DNA of 11,334 nucleotides, from positions 1-11,334 of the forward strand of contig JANXZI010000443.1 in the NCBI GenBank assembly GCA_025355595.1, read 5' to 3'. This DNA is from Spartobacteria bacterium (lineage in GTDB: Bacteria; Verrucomicrobiota; Verrucomicrobiia; Chthoniobacterales; Chthoniobacteraceae). Position 1 is the first letter of the stretch. Every line of letters begins with the position of its first letter. The notes below the pieces were generated by a model. The model had not been told where the DNA came from and did not search any database. It saw only the letters and a program-made list of their open reading frames with translations. Shown one piece after another: positions 1 through 6,174 of the stretch. The translations under genes were made by a program, and so were the position numbers.

Positions 1-1308
1 CATGCGCCCGATGTCGAAGGCGATCCTTCTCCGATCCGGCTGGAAGCTCACGCCCTCCTGCCCGGTCTTCTCCGCGATCGCATCCGCAATGGTCTGCCCG
101 GTCACGCCGGGAATCGGCGGTTCGCTCGCGGGATAAATGTCCGCCACCACGAGCACATCCGTGTCCTCAAATGCGCGGCCAAACTCGTCGCGCAGCGCCT
201 GCGTGCGCGTGTAGCGGTGCGGCTGGAACATCGTGAGGACGCGCTTGCGCCCCGTGCCACGCGCGGTCGCGAGTGTCGCACGGATTTCGCTCGGGTGATG
301 CCCGTAATCGTCCACGATCATGAAGCGCTCCGAGCGGTGCTTGATCTCAAATCGCCGCCGCGCGCCACGAAACGATTCGAGCGCCTCGGCGATTTTTGGA
401 AACGGCACGCCGAGTTCCGTCGCGAGCGCGATCACGCTCGTCGCATTGCTCACGTTGTGGCGTCCGGGGACATTCAGTGTGACCGCACCGAGCATCTCGC
501 CGCGCCGCGTGGCGACGAAGTGCGTCTGGAAATCTTTCGGATGCACGTCCTCGAAGCGGTAGTCCGCGCCAGCCACCGCGCCGTACGAAATCCCGCGTGG
601 GTGCGCAGAGCAGATACGCGCGGCGTGCTTGTCGTCCGCGCAGAAAAACACGCTGCCTGCCGTCTGCGAGAGCAGTTGCGCAAACACGCGTTCGATGTGC
701 GCGAGGTCCGCGTAAAAATCCAAGTGTTCCTCCTCGATGTTCAGGATGATCGAGTGCTCCGGGTGATAGTTCACGATTGTCCCGTCGCTCTCATCCGCCT
801 CCGCAACGAACCACTCGCCCGCCGCGTCCCACAGCGCGTTCACGCCGAGGATCGGAATCTCCGCGCCGACGTAGTGCGACGGATGCAGCACCGCCGCGCG
901 CAGCACATGCGCGCCCATCGCGCTGGTCGTCGTCTTGCCGTGCATCCCCGCGACGACGATCCCCTTTTTCTGCCGCATGATCGCCGCGAGCGCCTCCGCC
1001 CGGCGCACGAGCGGCACGCCGACTTTCACCGCGCACTCGTAGTCGGGGTGCGCGGGCTTGATCGCCGAGGAATAGATCACCAGCTCCGCGTCGCGGACTT
1101 TTTCGGGATTTGACGGCGAGGAAAAATCGAGGCCGAGCGTGCGCAGGCGCGCCGTCTCCTCAGTCGTGGCCTTGTCGCTTCCGCTCACACGATGGCCGAG
1201 CGCGAGGCACAGTCCCGCGATTCCGCTCATGCCGGAGCCCGCGACGCCGATCAGATGAACGCGGCGTCCGCCTCCGGTGAGGAATTTCGCGAGCTGTGCT
1301 CCGTCCAT
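1..1308 (-). CDS. murC: MurC, UDP-N-acetylmuramate--L-alanine ligase (3' end cut by window edge)
   Basis: Cytoplasmic ATP-dependent ligase that adds L-alanine to UDP-MurNAc, the first amino acid of the stem peptide. The 436 visible residues show the MurC order of motifs: an N-terminal Rossmann-type UDP-binding loop IGVAGSGMSG (20-29), the ATP P-loop AGMHGKTTT (120-128), EADESDG (170-176), NIEEEHLDFY (190-199), HNVSNA (284-289), the RGARRRFE segment (314-321), DDYGHHP (333-339) and FQPHRYTRT (361-369). The last few tens of residues lie beyond the left edge. The ATG at 1308-1306 fits the start of the Rossmann fold. It begins 2 nt after the stop of the upstream 65-codon ORF, and a GGGAGG (1324-1329) sits 15 nt upstream, which is longer than ideal. 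Small departures from common motifs are VAG for the usual IGG and M122 where Thr is common in the P-loop. The DDYGHHP and EADESDG motifs separate it from MurD, MurE and MurF. In Chlamydiae MurC is fused to Ddl; whether that applies here cannot be seen. Confidence 0.97.
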   Translation of the reverse strand, partial: MDGAQLAKFLTGGGRRVHLIGVAGSGMSGIAGLCLALGHRVSGSDKATTEETARLRTLGLDFSSPSNPEKVRDAELVIYSSAIKPAHPDYECAVKVGVPLVRRAEALAAIMRQKKGIVVAGMHGKTTTSAMGAHVLRAAVLHPSHYVGAEIPILGVNALWDAAGEWFVAEADESDGTIVNYHPEHSIILNIEEEHLDFYADLAHIERVFAQLLSQTAGSVFFCADDKHAARICSAHPRGISYGAVAGADYRFEDVHPKDFQTHFVATRRGEMLGAVTLNVPGRHNVSNATSVIALATELGVPFPKIAEALESFRGARRRFEIKHRSERFMIVDDYGHHPSEIRATLATARGTGRKRVLTMFQPHRYTRTQALRDEFGRAFEDTDVLVVADIYPASEPPIPGVTGQTIADAIAEKTGQEGVSFQPDRRRIAFDIGRM

Positions 1309-1310
1309 GT

Positions 1311-1508
1311 TCAGCGGCCGTGGCCTCCCGTGCTGCGCGACGCGCGCAAGGTGAAAAAGATGACCGCCGCGAAGATCGCGAAGACCCACAGCCAGACATG
1401 CTCGGCTGTGGCCTCGCGAATTCTCAGTTCGAGAAAATCCGCGCGCGCAGAGTGCGCCGTCGCGAGGACGAGCACGAGGGTGAATGCGATTCGGTGGGCT
1501 GTTTTCAT
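1311..1508 (-). CDS. Small predicted membrane protein (65 aa) immediately upstream of murC
   Basis: I do not recognise a family. The protein starts MKTAHRIAFTLVLVLATA and has a signal-peptide-like N-terminus: two basic residues, a hydrophobic core at about 8-17 and an ARA cleavage site after residue 23. A short polar stretch (24-37) follows, then a strong membrane segment at about 38-54 (VWLWVFAIFAAVIFFTL) and a basic C-terminal tail ending STGGHGR. If the signal is cleaved, the mature protein would be a roughly 42-residue single-pass protein with its tail in the cytoplasm. The stop TGA lies 2 nt before the murC ATG, which suggests co-translation with murC. The ATG at 1508 is preferred to a GTG at 1520 because it gives a normal signal sequence; neither has an evident ribosome binding site. 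Coding status rests on the two well-formed hydrophobic segments and the tight junction. The function is unknown. Confidence 0.6.
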   Translation of the reverse strand: MKTAHRIAFTLVLVLATAHSARADFLELRIREATAEHVWLWVFAIFAAVIFFTLRASRSTGGHGR

Positions 1509-1589
1509 CGGTAGGATCACGGGTTATCGGAAACGAATGCGTGGAAAGCAGGACGGCATGCCTCGGGTAGCGCGGGCGTCCCGCCTGCC

Positions 1590-1612
1590 GTGCGACGCAT
1601 CCTGCGTCGCAC
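1590..1612. repeat. Perfect hairpin 1 of the composite repeat (10-bp stem, 3-nt loop)
   Basis: GTGCGACGCA (1590-1599) pairs perfectly with TGCGTCGCAC (1603-1612) around the loop TCC. The inner part, CGCATCCTGCG (1596-1606), is the exact reverse complement of the centre of hairpin 2, so the two hairpins could also pair with each other. Confidence 0.9.
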
Positions 1613-1654
1613 ATCGGACGTCAGCTTGTGAACGAACGCCGCTCGACGCCCGGG

Positions 1655-1679
1655 TGTGTTCCGCAGGATGCGGAACACA
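1655..1679. repeat. Perfect hairpin 2 of the composite repeat (11-bp stem, 3-nt loop)
   Basis: TGTGTTCCGCA (1655-1665) pairs perfectly with TGCGGAACACA (1669-1679) around the loop GGA. Its outer stem sequence differs from hairpin 1 while pairing stays complete. The centre, CGCAGGATGCG (1662-1672), is the reverse complement of the hairpin 1 centre. Confidence 0.9.
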
Positions 1680-1762
1680 GCAGGCGAGGACGCCCGCGCT
1701 ACCCCGATGCACGCCTCTCGGATTCCGCTGGCATTCGTTGGTTGGAAAATTGCGGCGCATGT

Positions 1763-2857
1763 TCACAGGGCGGGCTTGCAGGAATTCAGGACGACATCGG
1801 CGACGCGCTCGGCTGCCCCGTCCGGCGCGAGCGTGCGGCTGCGCTGCGACATCGTCGCGAGACGCGCAGGGTCCGCGATCAGCGCGGAGATTTTTTCCGC
1901 GAGCGCATCCGGCGTCGCATCGGATTCCGTCATCAGCACACCGGCACCGGCGTTTGCAAAGATGTTCGCGTTCGCCGTCTGATGATCATCCGCGGCGAAC
2001 GGGAAGGGGATGAGAATCGAAGGCAGGCCGAAGTGCGAAAGCTCCGCGAGGCTCGCCGCCCCGCTGCGCGCGATGGCGAGGTCCGCCGCGCCGTACGCCT
2101 CTTCCATCTTGTGATGGAATGCCGCGACCGCCGCGGGCACGCCCTCGCGTTGGTAGGTTTCGCGCATCTCCTTTTCGTCCTGCGCGCCGGCGAGGTGGAT
2201 GATCTGCCACGAGAGCGCCTTCAATTTTGCCGCAGCGCCGCCGATGGCGGAGTTGATCCCACGCGCGCCCTGACTGCCGCCCATCACGAGCAGTGTCGTG
2301 CGTCCGGGCCTCAGTCCAAATGCCGCGAGCGCCGCCGTCTTGTCCACCGTGGCCGTGAGTGCGGAGCGGAGCGGCGTTCCGGTCACTTCGCATTTTGCCT
2401 TCGGAAAATGGCGCGCACATTCCGCGAAGCCGAGCAGCACCTTCGTGACGTAGCGTGCATTCACTTTGTTCGCACGACCGGGAATCGCGTTCGACTCATG
2501 CACGAATGTCGGAATTTTCCGCGAGCGTCCCGCGAAGATCGGTGCGGTCGAAGTGAACCCGCCCATGCCGAGCACTGCCGCGGGCTGCCACTCGCGGAAG
2601 AGCGCCTTGCACCGCCGAAGCCCTTTCCAAAACCGGAACGCAAAGCCGAAGATCGCGGGCGAGAAAAGTTTCGGCATCCCGATGCCCCCGACTTTTTCGA
2701 TGCGGAATTCCTTCCGCCCCTGCGTGGCGGTCGCGTCAATTTCCTTTTCCGAAATCAGCAGCATCACCTCGTGTCCGCGCGCGAGCAGGATCTCGCCGAC
2801 GGCGAGACCCGGAAAGAGGTGTCCTCCGGTGCCTCCTGCTGCGATGACAAATTTCAT
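1763..2857 (-). CDS. murG: MurG, undecaprenyl-PP-MurNAc-pentapeptide GlcNAc transferase
   Basis: Membrane-associated GT-B glycosyltransferase on the cytoplasmic face. It transfers GlcNAc from UDP-GlcNAc to lipid I, giving lipid II. The 364 residues match the family length. The N-terminal acceptor domain opens with the glycine-rich loop GGTGGH (8-13) and carries GMGGF (97-101) and HESNAIPGRANK (120-131). The C-terminal donor domain shows GGSQGAR (193-199), the UDP-binding RSGAASLAE stretch (264-272) and PFPFAADDHQ (284-293), equivalent to the PYPxAxDDHQ motif of other MurGs. The ATG at 2857 puts the first glycine loop at the usual distance. It overlaps the stop of the upstream 59-codon ORF by 4 nt (ATGA). 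No Shine-Dalgarno is visible, which favours coupled translation. It is the last gene before the repeat-filled gap. All key motifs are intact. Confidence 0.97.
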   Translation of the reverse strand: MKFVIAAGGTGGHLFPGLAVGEILLARGHEVMLLISEKEIDATATQGRKEFRIEKVGGIGMPKLFSPAIFGFAFRFWKGLRRCKALFREWQPAAVLGMGGFTSTAPIFAGRSRKIPTFVHESNAIPGRANKVNARYVTKVLLGFAECARHFPKAKCEVTGTPLRSALTATVDKTAALAAFGLRPGRTTLLVMGGSQGARGINSAIGGAAAKLKALSWQIIHLAGAQDEKEMRETYQREGVPAAVAAFHHKMEEAYGAADLAIARSGAASLAELSHFGLPSILIPFPFAADDHQTANANIFANAGAGVLMTESDATPDALAEKISALIADPARLATMSQRSRTLAPDGAAERVADVVLNSCKPAL

Positions 2858-3033
2858 GCGGCGCGCGACGGGCGGAGCGGTGAACTGACCGTGAGCACAT
2901 TGGCGATGGGACTCTGGAACGGCACGCCTGGCAGCCCGCCGGCCGCGGGATTCCAGCGCAGCATGGGCGCGCTCCCCTGTGCGGCGGCTTCACTCGACGG
3001 CTTGCGATGCGTGCGGCGGTCTTTGTTTTTCAT
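2854..3033 (-). CDS. Unrecognised 59-aa small protein wedged between ftsW and murG
   Basis: A 59-codon open frame fits exactly between two operon genes. Its ATG (3033-3031) begins 3 nt after the ftsW TGA, and its own TGA overlaps the murG ATG (ATGA). The protein begins MKNKDRRTHRKPSSE, with a strongly basic N-terminus. A proline- and glycine-containing middle (LRWNPAAGGLPGVPFQSP, about 25-42) and a short moderately hydrophobic stretch (IANVLTVS) follow, ending SPLRPSRAA. I see no signal peptide, membrane helix or known motif. The exact packing at both ends is the main argument for a real gene, since it would carry ribosomes from ftsW into murG. There is no clear ribosome binding site. It could also be non-coding spacer that happens to be open. 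A regulatory role or a purely coupling role are both possible. Confidence 0.5.
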   Translation of the reverse strand: MKNKDRRTHRKPSSEAAAQGSAPMLRWNPAAGGLPGVPFQSPIANVLTVSSPLRPSRAA

Positions 3034-3036
3034 GGA

Positions 3037-4200
3037 TCAAATGCGTGGCGTCTTGCGCCCGCGCAGACGGACTTCAAAACTGACCCCATCCGGATCGGGT
3101 TTCTCGCCGAAGCCGCGACGGTAGATGCTCACGAGGATGCCGATGCTCGCGAGGCAGAATGCGAGGCTCGATCCGCCGTAGCTGATGAAGGGTAGCGGCA
3201 GCCCCTTGTTCGGCAGCAGCATCGTGGTCACTCCGATATTCATCGCCGCCTGAAGCGCGAGGAGCATCACGATCCCGACGCCGAGCAGACGCCCGAAGCG
3301 ATCGCTCGCCCGCAGCGCGATCACCGTGCCGCTCACGAGGACGATGAGAAAGCAGAGCACGATGAGGAGCGTGCAGACGAGGCCGAGTTCCTCGCCGGCA
3401 GCCGGCAGGATGAAGTCCGTGTGCGCGTACGGCAGGTAGGAATGTTTCTCGCGGCCGTTGCCGAGCCCGAGCCCGGAGAAGCCGCCGGAGCCGAAGGCGA
3501 GGAGGCCGTGCGCCTGCTGGTAAACTTCCTTCGCGTATCTCGGATCATCGGGATGGAGGAAGGCCATAAGCCGGTCCAGCCGCTGTGGCATGAGCCAGAT
3601 CGCGAGCGCGAGCGCACCGACGACCAAGGCCGCGCAGAGGCCGAGGAACGGTGTGCGCGCACCGGCGACAAACATGAGCACCATCGTCGTGCAGAGCAGC
3701 AGCGTCGAGGTGCCGAGGTCCACCTCGGGCACGATGAGGCCGACGAGGACGAGGACGATCCCCAGCGGGTACACAAAGCCGCGGAGGAATTCGCGCGGCT
3801 GCATTTTTTCGCGCGAGTACCACCACGCGAGCGTGACGAGCACCGCGAGCTTGGCGAATTCCGAAGGCTGCAGTGTGAAGCTCCCGATGCCGATCCAGCG
3901 GCGCGATCCGTTGATGCGCTTCCCTTTCAGCAGGCAGAACAGGAGCAGCGCAGCAGCGAGCACGTAGAGGATCCACCAGCGCTTCTCCATCCAGCGGTAG
4001 TCAATCAGCGAGGCCAGCACACCCGCGCCCGCGCCGATGCACAGCCACATGAGCTGCCGCGAAAAGTAGTAGTTGGGATCGCCTTTGTTGTCCTGTGCGA
4101 ACGCGCCGGTGCTCGTGAGCATGACGACTCCGACCGTGATGAGCGCGGCGACCGCGATCACGAGGAGGAAGACGTTGAAGACGACGAAGCGCTTTTGCAT
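3037..4200 (-). CDS. ftsW: FtsW, SEDS-family septal peptidoglycan glycosyltransferase
   Basis: Polytopic inner-membrane protein of the SEDS family that polymerises lipid II into glycan strands at the division septum, working with the class B PBP FtsI encoded upstream in the same operon. The 387 residues contain about nine or ten hydrophobic segments from residue 8 to about 365. SEDS signatures are present: NGSRRWIGIGSFTLQPSEFAKLA (split 98-108 and 109-119), the large extracellular loop ending AHTDFILPAAGEELG (259-273) with the predicted catalytic Asp at 262, and KGLPLPFISYGGSS (332-345). FtsW rather than RodA is chosen from the dcw context; sequence alone is less decisive. The ATG at 4200 lies 13 nt after the LysM gene stop without a clear Shine-Dalgarno. 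The basic C-terminal tail after residue 365 is cytoplasmic by the family topology. Confidence 0.95.
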   Translation of the reverse strand: MQKRFVVFNVFLLVIAVAALITVGVVMLTSTGAFAQDNKGDPNYYFSRQLMWLCIGAGAGVLASLIDYRWMEKRWWILYVLAAALLLFCLLKGKRINGSRRWIGIGSFTLQPSEFAKLAVLVTLAWWYSREKMQPREFLRGFVYPLGIVLVLVGLIVPEVDLGTSTLLLCTTMVLMFVAGARTPFLGLCAALVVGALALAIWLMPQRLDRLMAFLHPDDPRYAKEVYQQAHGLLAFGSGGFSGLGLGNGREKHSYLPYAHTDFILPAAGEELGLVCTLLIVLCFLIVLVSGTVIALRASDRFGRLLGVGIVMLLALQAAMNIGVTTMLLPNKGLPLPFISYGGSSLAFCLASIGILVSIYRRGFGEKPDPDGVSFEVRLRGRKTPRI

Positions 4201-4213
4201 TTCGGAAGACTGC

Positions 4214-4831
4214 TCAGCCGTTTTTCACCGGGAGTTTCAGCACCTGACCGGATTGGATCTTTTTCGGATCCTTGATGCTGTTCAGTTTCAGCAACTCCTC
4301 GTAGGAGCAGCCGTGGTCGCGCGCGATTTTCATCGCCGTCTCGTTTTTCTTCACGATGTAGGTCTTCGACGTTTCCTTCTTGGCCGGTGTGGGCGAGGCC
4401 TTCTGTGCGGTGGTCTGCGGTGGCTTCTCGGCAGGCGTGGGCGTGGCCTGCACGGTGTTCGTGGGCTTCGGCGTGGTACGCGGTGTGACGGTCGAATTTG
4501 TCGCGACGATGGATGCCGCAGCAGGCACGAGTGGCTTCGCAGCGGGTGGTTTGGCCGCCGGAGGTTTCGCAGGCGGCGTCTTCGGCGCGGCCGTCTGTGT
4601 GGTGTTGCCCAGCGGTGAATTCGCCTTCCGGTTTTCCTTGATCCGCGCGAAGGCGAACACGCCCACGACCGCGATGACGTGCAGCACGAGCACGACGATG
4701 AAGGCGCCGGAGAGCCTTGTGCCGTCGCCCTCGTCGTCGGCCGGTGCCTGGGTCGTGGCCCGCGCGGCGGAGGCGTTGAACGTCCGGCTGCGGACGAAGA
4801 AGCGGCGGAGTTTCTGCATGGGATTTTTCAT
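4214..4831 (-). CDS. Membrane-anchored LysM-domain protein
   Basis: A 205-residue protein with three parts. The basic, polar N-terminal region (1-40) is followed by one membrane segment at about 42-63 (GAFIVVLVLHVIAVVGVFAF), with Arg/Lys just after it. A long Pro/Ala/Thr/Lys-rich linker (about 77-155) includes repeats of the PPAAK type. The C-terminal LysM domain (about 157-202) starts KTYIVKKNETAMKIARDHG and ends SGQVLKLP. LysM domains bind GlcNAc-containing glycan, so the C-terminus would lie in the periplasm on peptidoglycan, tethered by the linker. The frame stays open upstream to 5083, but the ATG at 4831 is chosen because it overlaps the murD stop by 4 nt (ATGA) and gives a sensible N-terminus. 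I see no catalytic domain. Its place between murD and ftsW suggests a structural or scaffolding role in the envelope or at the septum, which is inference. Confidence 0.9.
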   Translation of the reverse strand: MKNPMQKLRRFFVRSRTFNASAARATTQAPADDEGDGTRLSGAFIVVLVLHVIAVVGVFAFARIKENRKANSPLGNTTQTAAPKTPPAKPPAAKPPAAKPLVPAAASIVATNSTVTPRTTPKPTNTVQATPTPAEKPPQTTAQKASPTPAKKETSKTYIVKKNETAMKIARDHGCSYEELLKLNSIKDPKKIQSGQVLKLPVKNG

Positions 4832-6174
4832 GGCTGGGATTGTTTTGGAGTGAGTGACTGGACGAGCTGGCGAAACTGGTTCCCGCGTTCCGCGTAATTG
4901 CGGAACATGTCGAACGACGACGTGCCGGGACTGAAGAGGACGATGTCGCCGCGGTGCGCCTGCGAGCGCGCGGTGTGCAGCGCATTCTCGAGCGAGCGCC
5001 CGGCGTTCACGCACGGCACGCGGGGCGACCACAGGCGCTCGATGCGCGAGGCCATGTCGCCGAGCAGCACGGCACAGCGGCATTTCTCCGCGACGAGATC
5101 GGTCACGCTGTCGAATTCAAAGCCCTTGTCCTTGCCGCCTGCGATGAGCACGACCTTGCGTGTCTCGCCCGCGAGCGCCTTTTCGAGCGAGTCAAGGTTC
5201 GTGGCCTTGCTGTCGTTCACGTAGTCCACGCCGTCGAGCGTGCGGATAAGTTCGCAGCGGTGCGGCAGTGCCTGATATGCGCGCAGCGGCGGGAGCATGT
5301 GTGCAAAGTCGAGCCCCCGCGTGAGGCCGACCGCGAGCGTGGCCATGAGGTTCTCCGCGTTGTGCGATCCGCGCAGATTCGTGTCGCTCATCTTCAGCAC
5401 GGGCTTGCCTTGGAAATGGATGACGCCGTCGCGCAGCTCGAAGTCGCCGCCACGCTCGTACGCGCTGAACGTGATCCGCCGCGCCTTCAGCGGCGGGAGT
5501 TTGTCACGGAGGTTCACCACGGCCCAGTCGTCCGCGGTCTGGTTTTCAAAGATGCGCGCCTTCGCGTCGAAATACGACTGAAGCGTCGGGTAGCGATCGA
5601 GATGATCGGGCGCGAAGCCGAGCCACACGGCGACGGTCGGGCGGAAGGTTTTGATCTCCTCGAGCTGAAAGCTGCTGACCTCGACGGTCAGCACATCCAT
5701 CGCGCGCCCCTCGCGAACCTTCGCGGAAAACGCGGGGCCGATGTTGCCGCACGCGACGGTCGTCACACCGCAGCCGAGGAGCATTTTTTCGATGAGCTGG
5801 GTGGTCGTAGTCTTCCCGTTCGTGCCGGTGATCGCGATGACCGGGCGCGCGCAGAGCACGAAGGCGAGTTTGAGTTCGCCGGTGATCGCGACGCCACGGG
5901 CGATGAAGTTTTTCACCAGCACCGTCGCAGGATCGATGCCTGGACTGAGCACTGCGAATTCGTAATCGCCCTTGTCGTCATCCGCCGCCGCACCTGCGAT
6001 CACGTTTGCGCCGTCTTTCTGCAGCGCCGTGATTTTTTCCCGCAGCGCATCGGCGCTGCCGCTGTCGAGCACGGTCACGCGCGCGCCTTCCGCGAGCAGC
6101 AGGCGTGCGGCCGCGCCGCCGCTTTCGCCGGCGCCGAGGACTGCGATGTGCTGGCCTTTGATCTTCATTTTCAT
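4828..6174 (-). CDS. murD: MurD, UDP-N-acetylmuramoyl-L-alanine--D-glutamate ligase
   Basis: Cytoplasmic Mur ligase that adds D-glutamate to UDP-MurNAc-L-Ala using ATP. The 448 residues match the family. In order: the N-terminal nucleotide-fold loop AVLGAGESGGAAA (11-23), the P-loop GTNGKTTTT (117-125), CGNIG (142-146), EVSSFQ (165-170), PDHLDRY (189-195), HNAENLMA (271-278), HRCE (305-308), VNDSKATN (319-326) with the Lys/Asp of the ATP and substrate site, and SPGTSSFDMFRNYAERG (415-431). The C-terminal SPGTSSFDMF form is typical of MurD and excludes the sister ligases. The open frame continues upstream inside mraY, but the ATG at 6174 overlaps the mraY stop (ATGA) and places the Rossmann loop correctly. 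A second ATG two codons later is an alternative start. The segment before DHLDRY reads WLGFAPD, with Gly186 where many MurDs have Asn. Confidence 0.97.
   Translation of the reverse strand: MKMKIKGQHIAVLGAGESGGAAARLLLAEGARVTVLDSGSADALREKITALQKDGANVIAGAAADDDKGDYEFAVLSPGIDPATVLVKNFIARGVAITGELKLAFVLCARPVIAITGTNGKTTTTQLIEKMLLGCGVTTVACGNIGPAFSAKVREGRAMDVLTVEVSSFQLEEIKTFRPTVAVWLGFAPDHLDRYPTLQSYFDAKARIFENQTADDWAVVNLRDKLPPLKARRITFSAYERGGDFELRDGVIHFQGKPVLKMSDTNLRGSHNAENLMATLAVGLTRGLDFAHMLPPLRAYQALPHRCELIRTLDGVDYVNDSKATNLDSLEKALAGETRKVVLIAGGKDKGFEFDSVTDLVAEKCRCAVLLGDMASRIERLWSPRVPCVNAGRSLENALHTARSQAHRGDIVLFSPGTSSFDMFRNYAERGNQFRQLVQSLTPKQSQP

Larger units (their letters stand above)
1565..1704. repeat. 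Composite inverted repeat: two head-to-head palindromic units (REP/BIME-like)
   Basis: Two units face each other. Unit 1 (1565-1612) and the reverse complement of unit 2 (1655-1704) share a head starting GGGTAGCGCGGGCGTCC and continuing with CGCCTG. The outer arms (1565-1587 and 1681-1704) are complementary except for one extra base in the right arm. Each unit then carries a perfect hairpin built around the same 9-nt core GCATCCTGC. A 42-bp spacer (1613-1654) separates the units. GTAG lies near each outer end (1567-1570, and CTAC at 1699-1702), as in REP sequences handled by TnpA-REP (RAYT) transposases; that comparison is inference. Spurious translation gives RDARAT-like peptides, which I associate from memory with repeats dispersed in verrucomicrobial genomes. 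No transposase gene is present in the window. Confidence 0.85.
1509..1762. other. Intergenic gap between murG and the murC-side genes, largely filled by a palindromic repeat
   Basis: This is the only sizeable non-coding gap in the window (254 bp). About 140 bp of it is a composite inverted repeat. The rest is short flanks: 1509-1564 next to the small membrane-protein ORF and 1705-1762 next to the murG stop. A 9-bp perfect inverted pair, AACGAATGC at 1532-1540 and GCATTCGTT at 1731-1739, brackets the repeat. I see no convincing sigma-70 promoter for the murC side and no T-tract that would make the hairpins a standard intrinsic terminator. Reading frames through this gap translate only the repeat and are not genes. 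Confidence 0.8.

Noticed and set aside
1509..1564. Promoter for the small membrane ORF and murC
   Set aside because: A GATAAC-like hexamer is present on the minus strand, but no matching -35 at proper spacing could be found, so I do not call it.
1613..1654. CRISPR-like arrangement of two repeats and a spacer
   Set aside because: The two units are inverted rather than direct, only two exist, and no cas genes are present.
1565..1704. Rho-independent terminator after murG
   Set aside because: The hairpins are strong, but no T-tract follows either stem on the minus strand, and symmetry with a second unit fits a repeat element better.
1524..1766. Minus-strand 80-codon frame through the gap between murG and the 65-aa ORF
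   Set aside because: Its translation is simply the palindromic repeat (strings such as RRDARATRG) and it overlaps the murG stop; there is no protein-like pattern.
4832..5083. Longer N-terminus for the LysM protein, starting at 5083
   Set aside because: This stretch overlaps the C-terminal coding part of murD in another frame and reads as Arg/Ala-rich shadow; the ATGA start at 4831 is far better.
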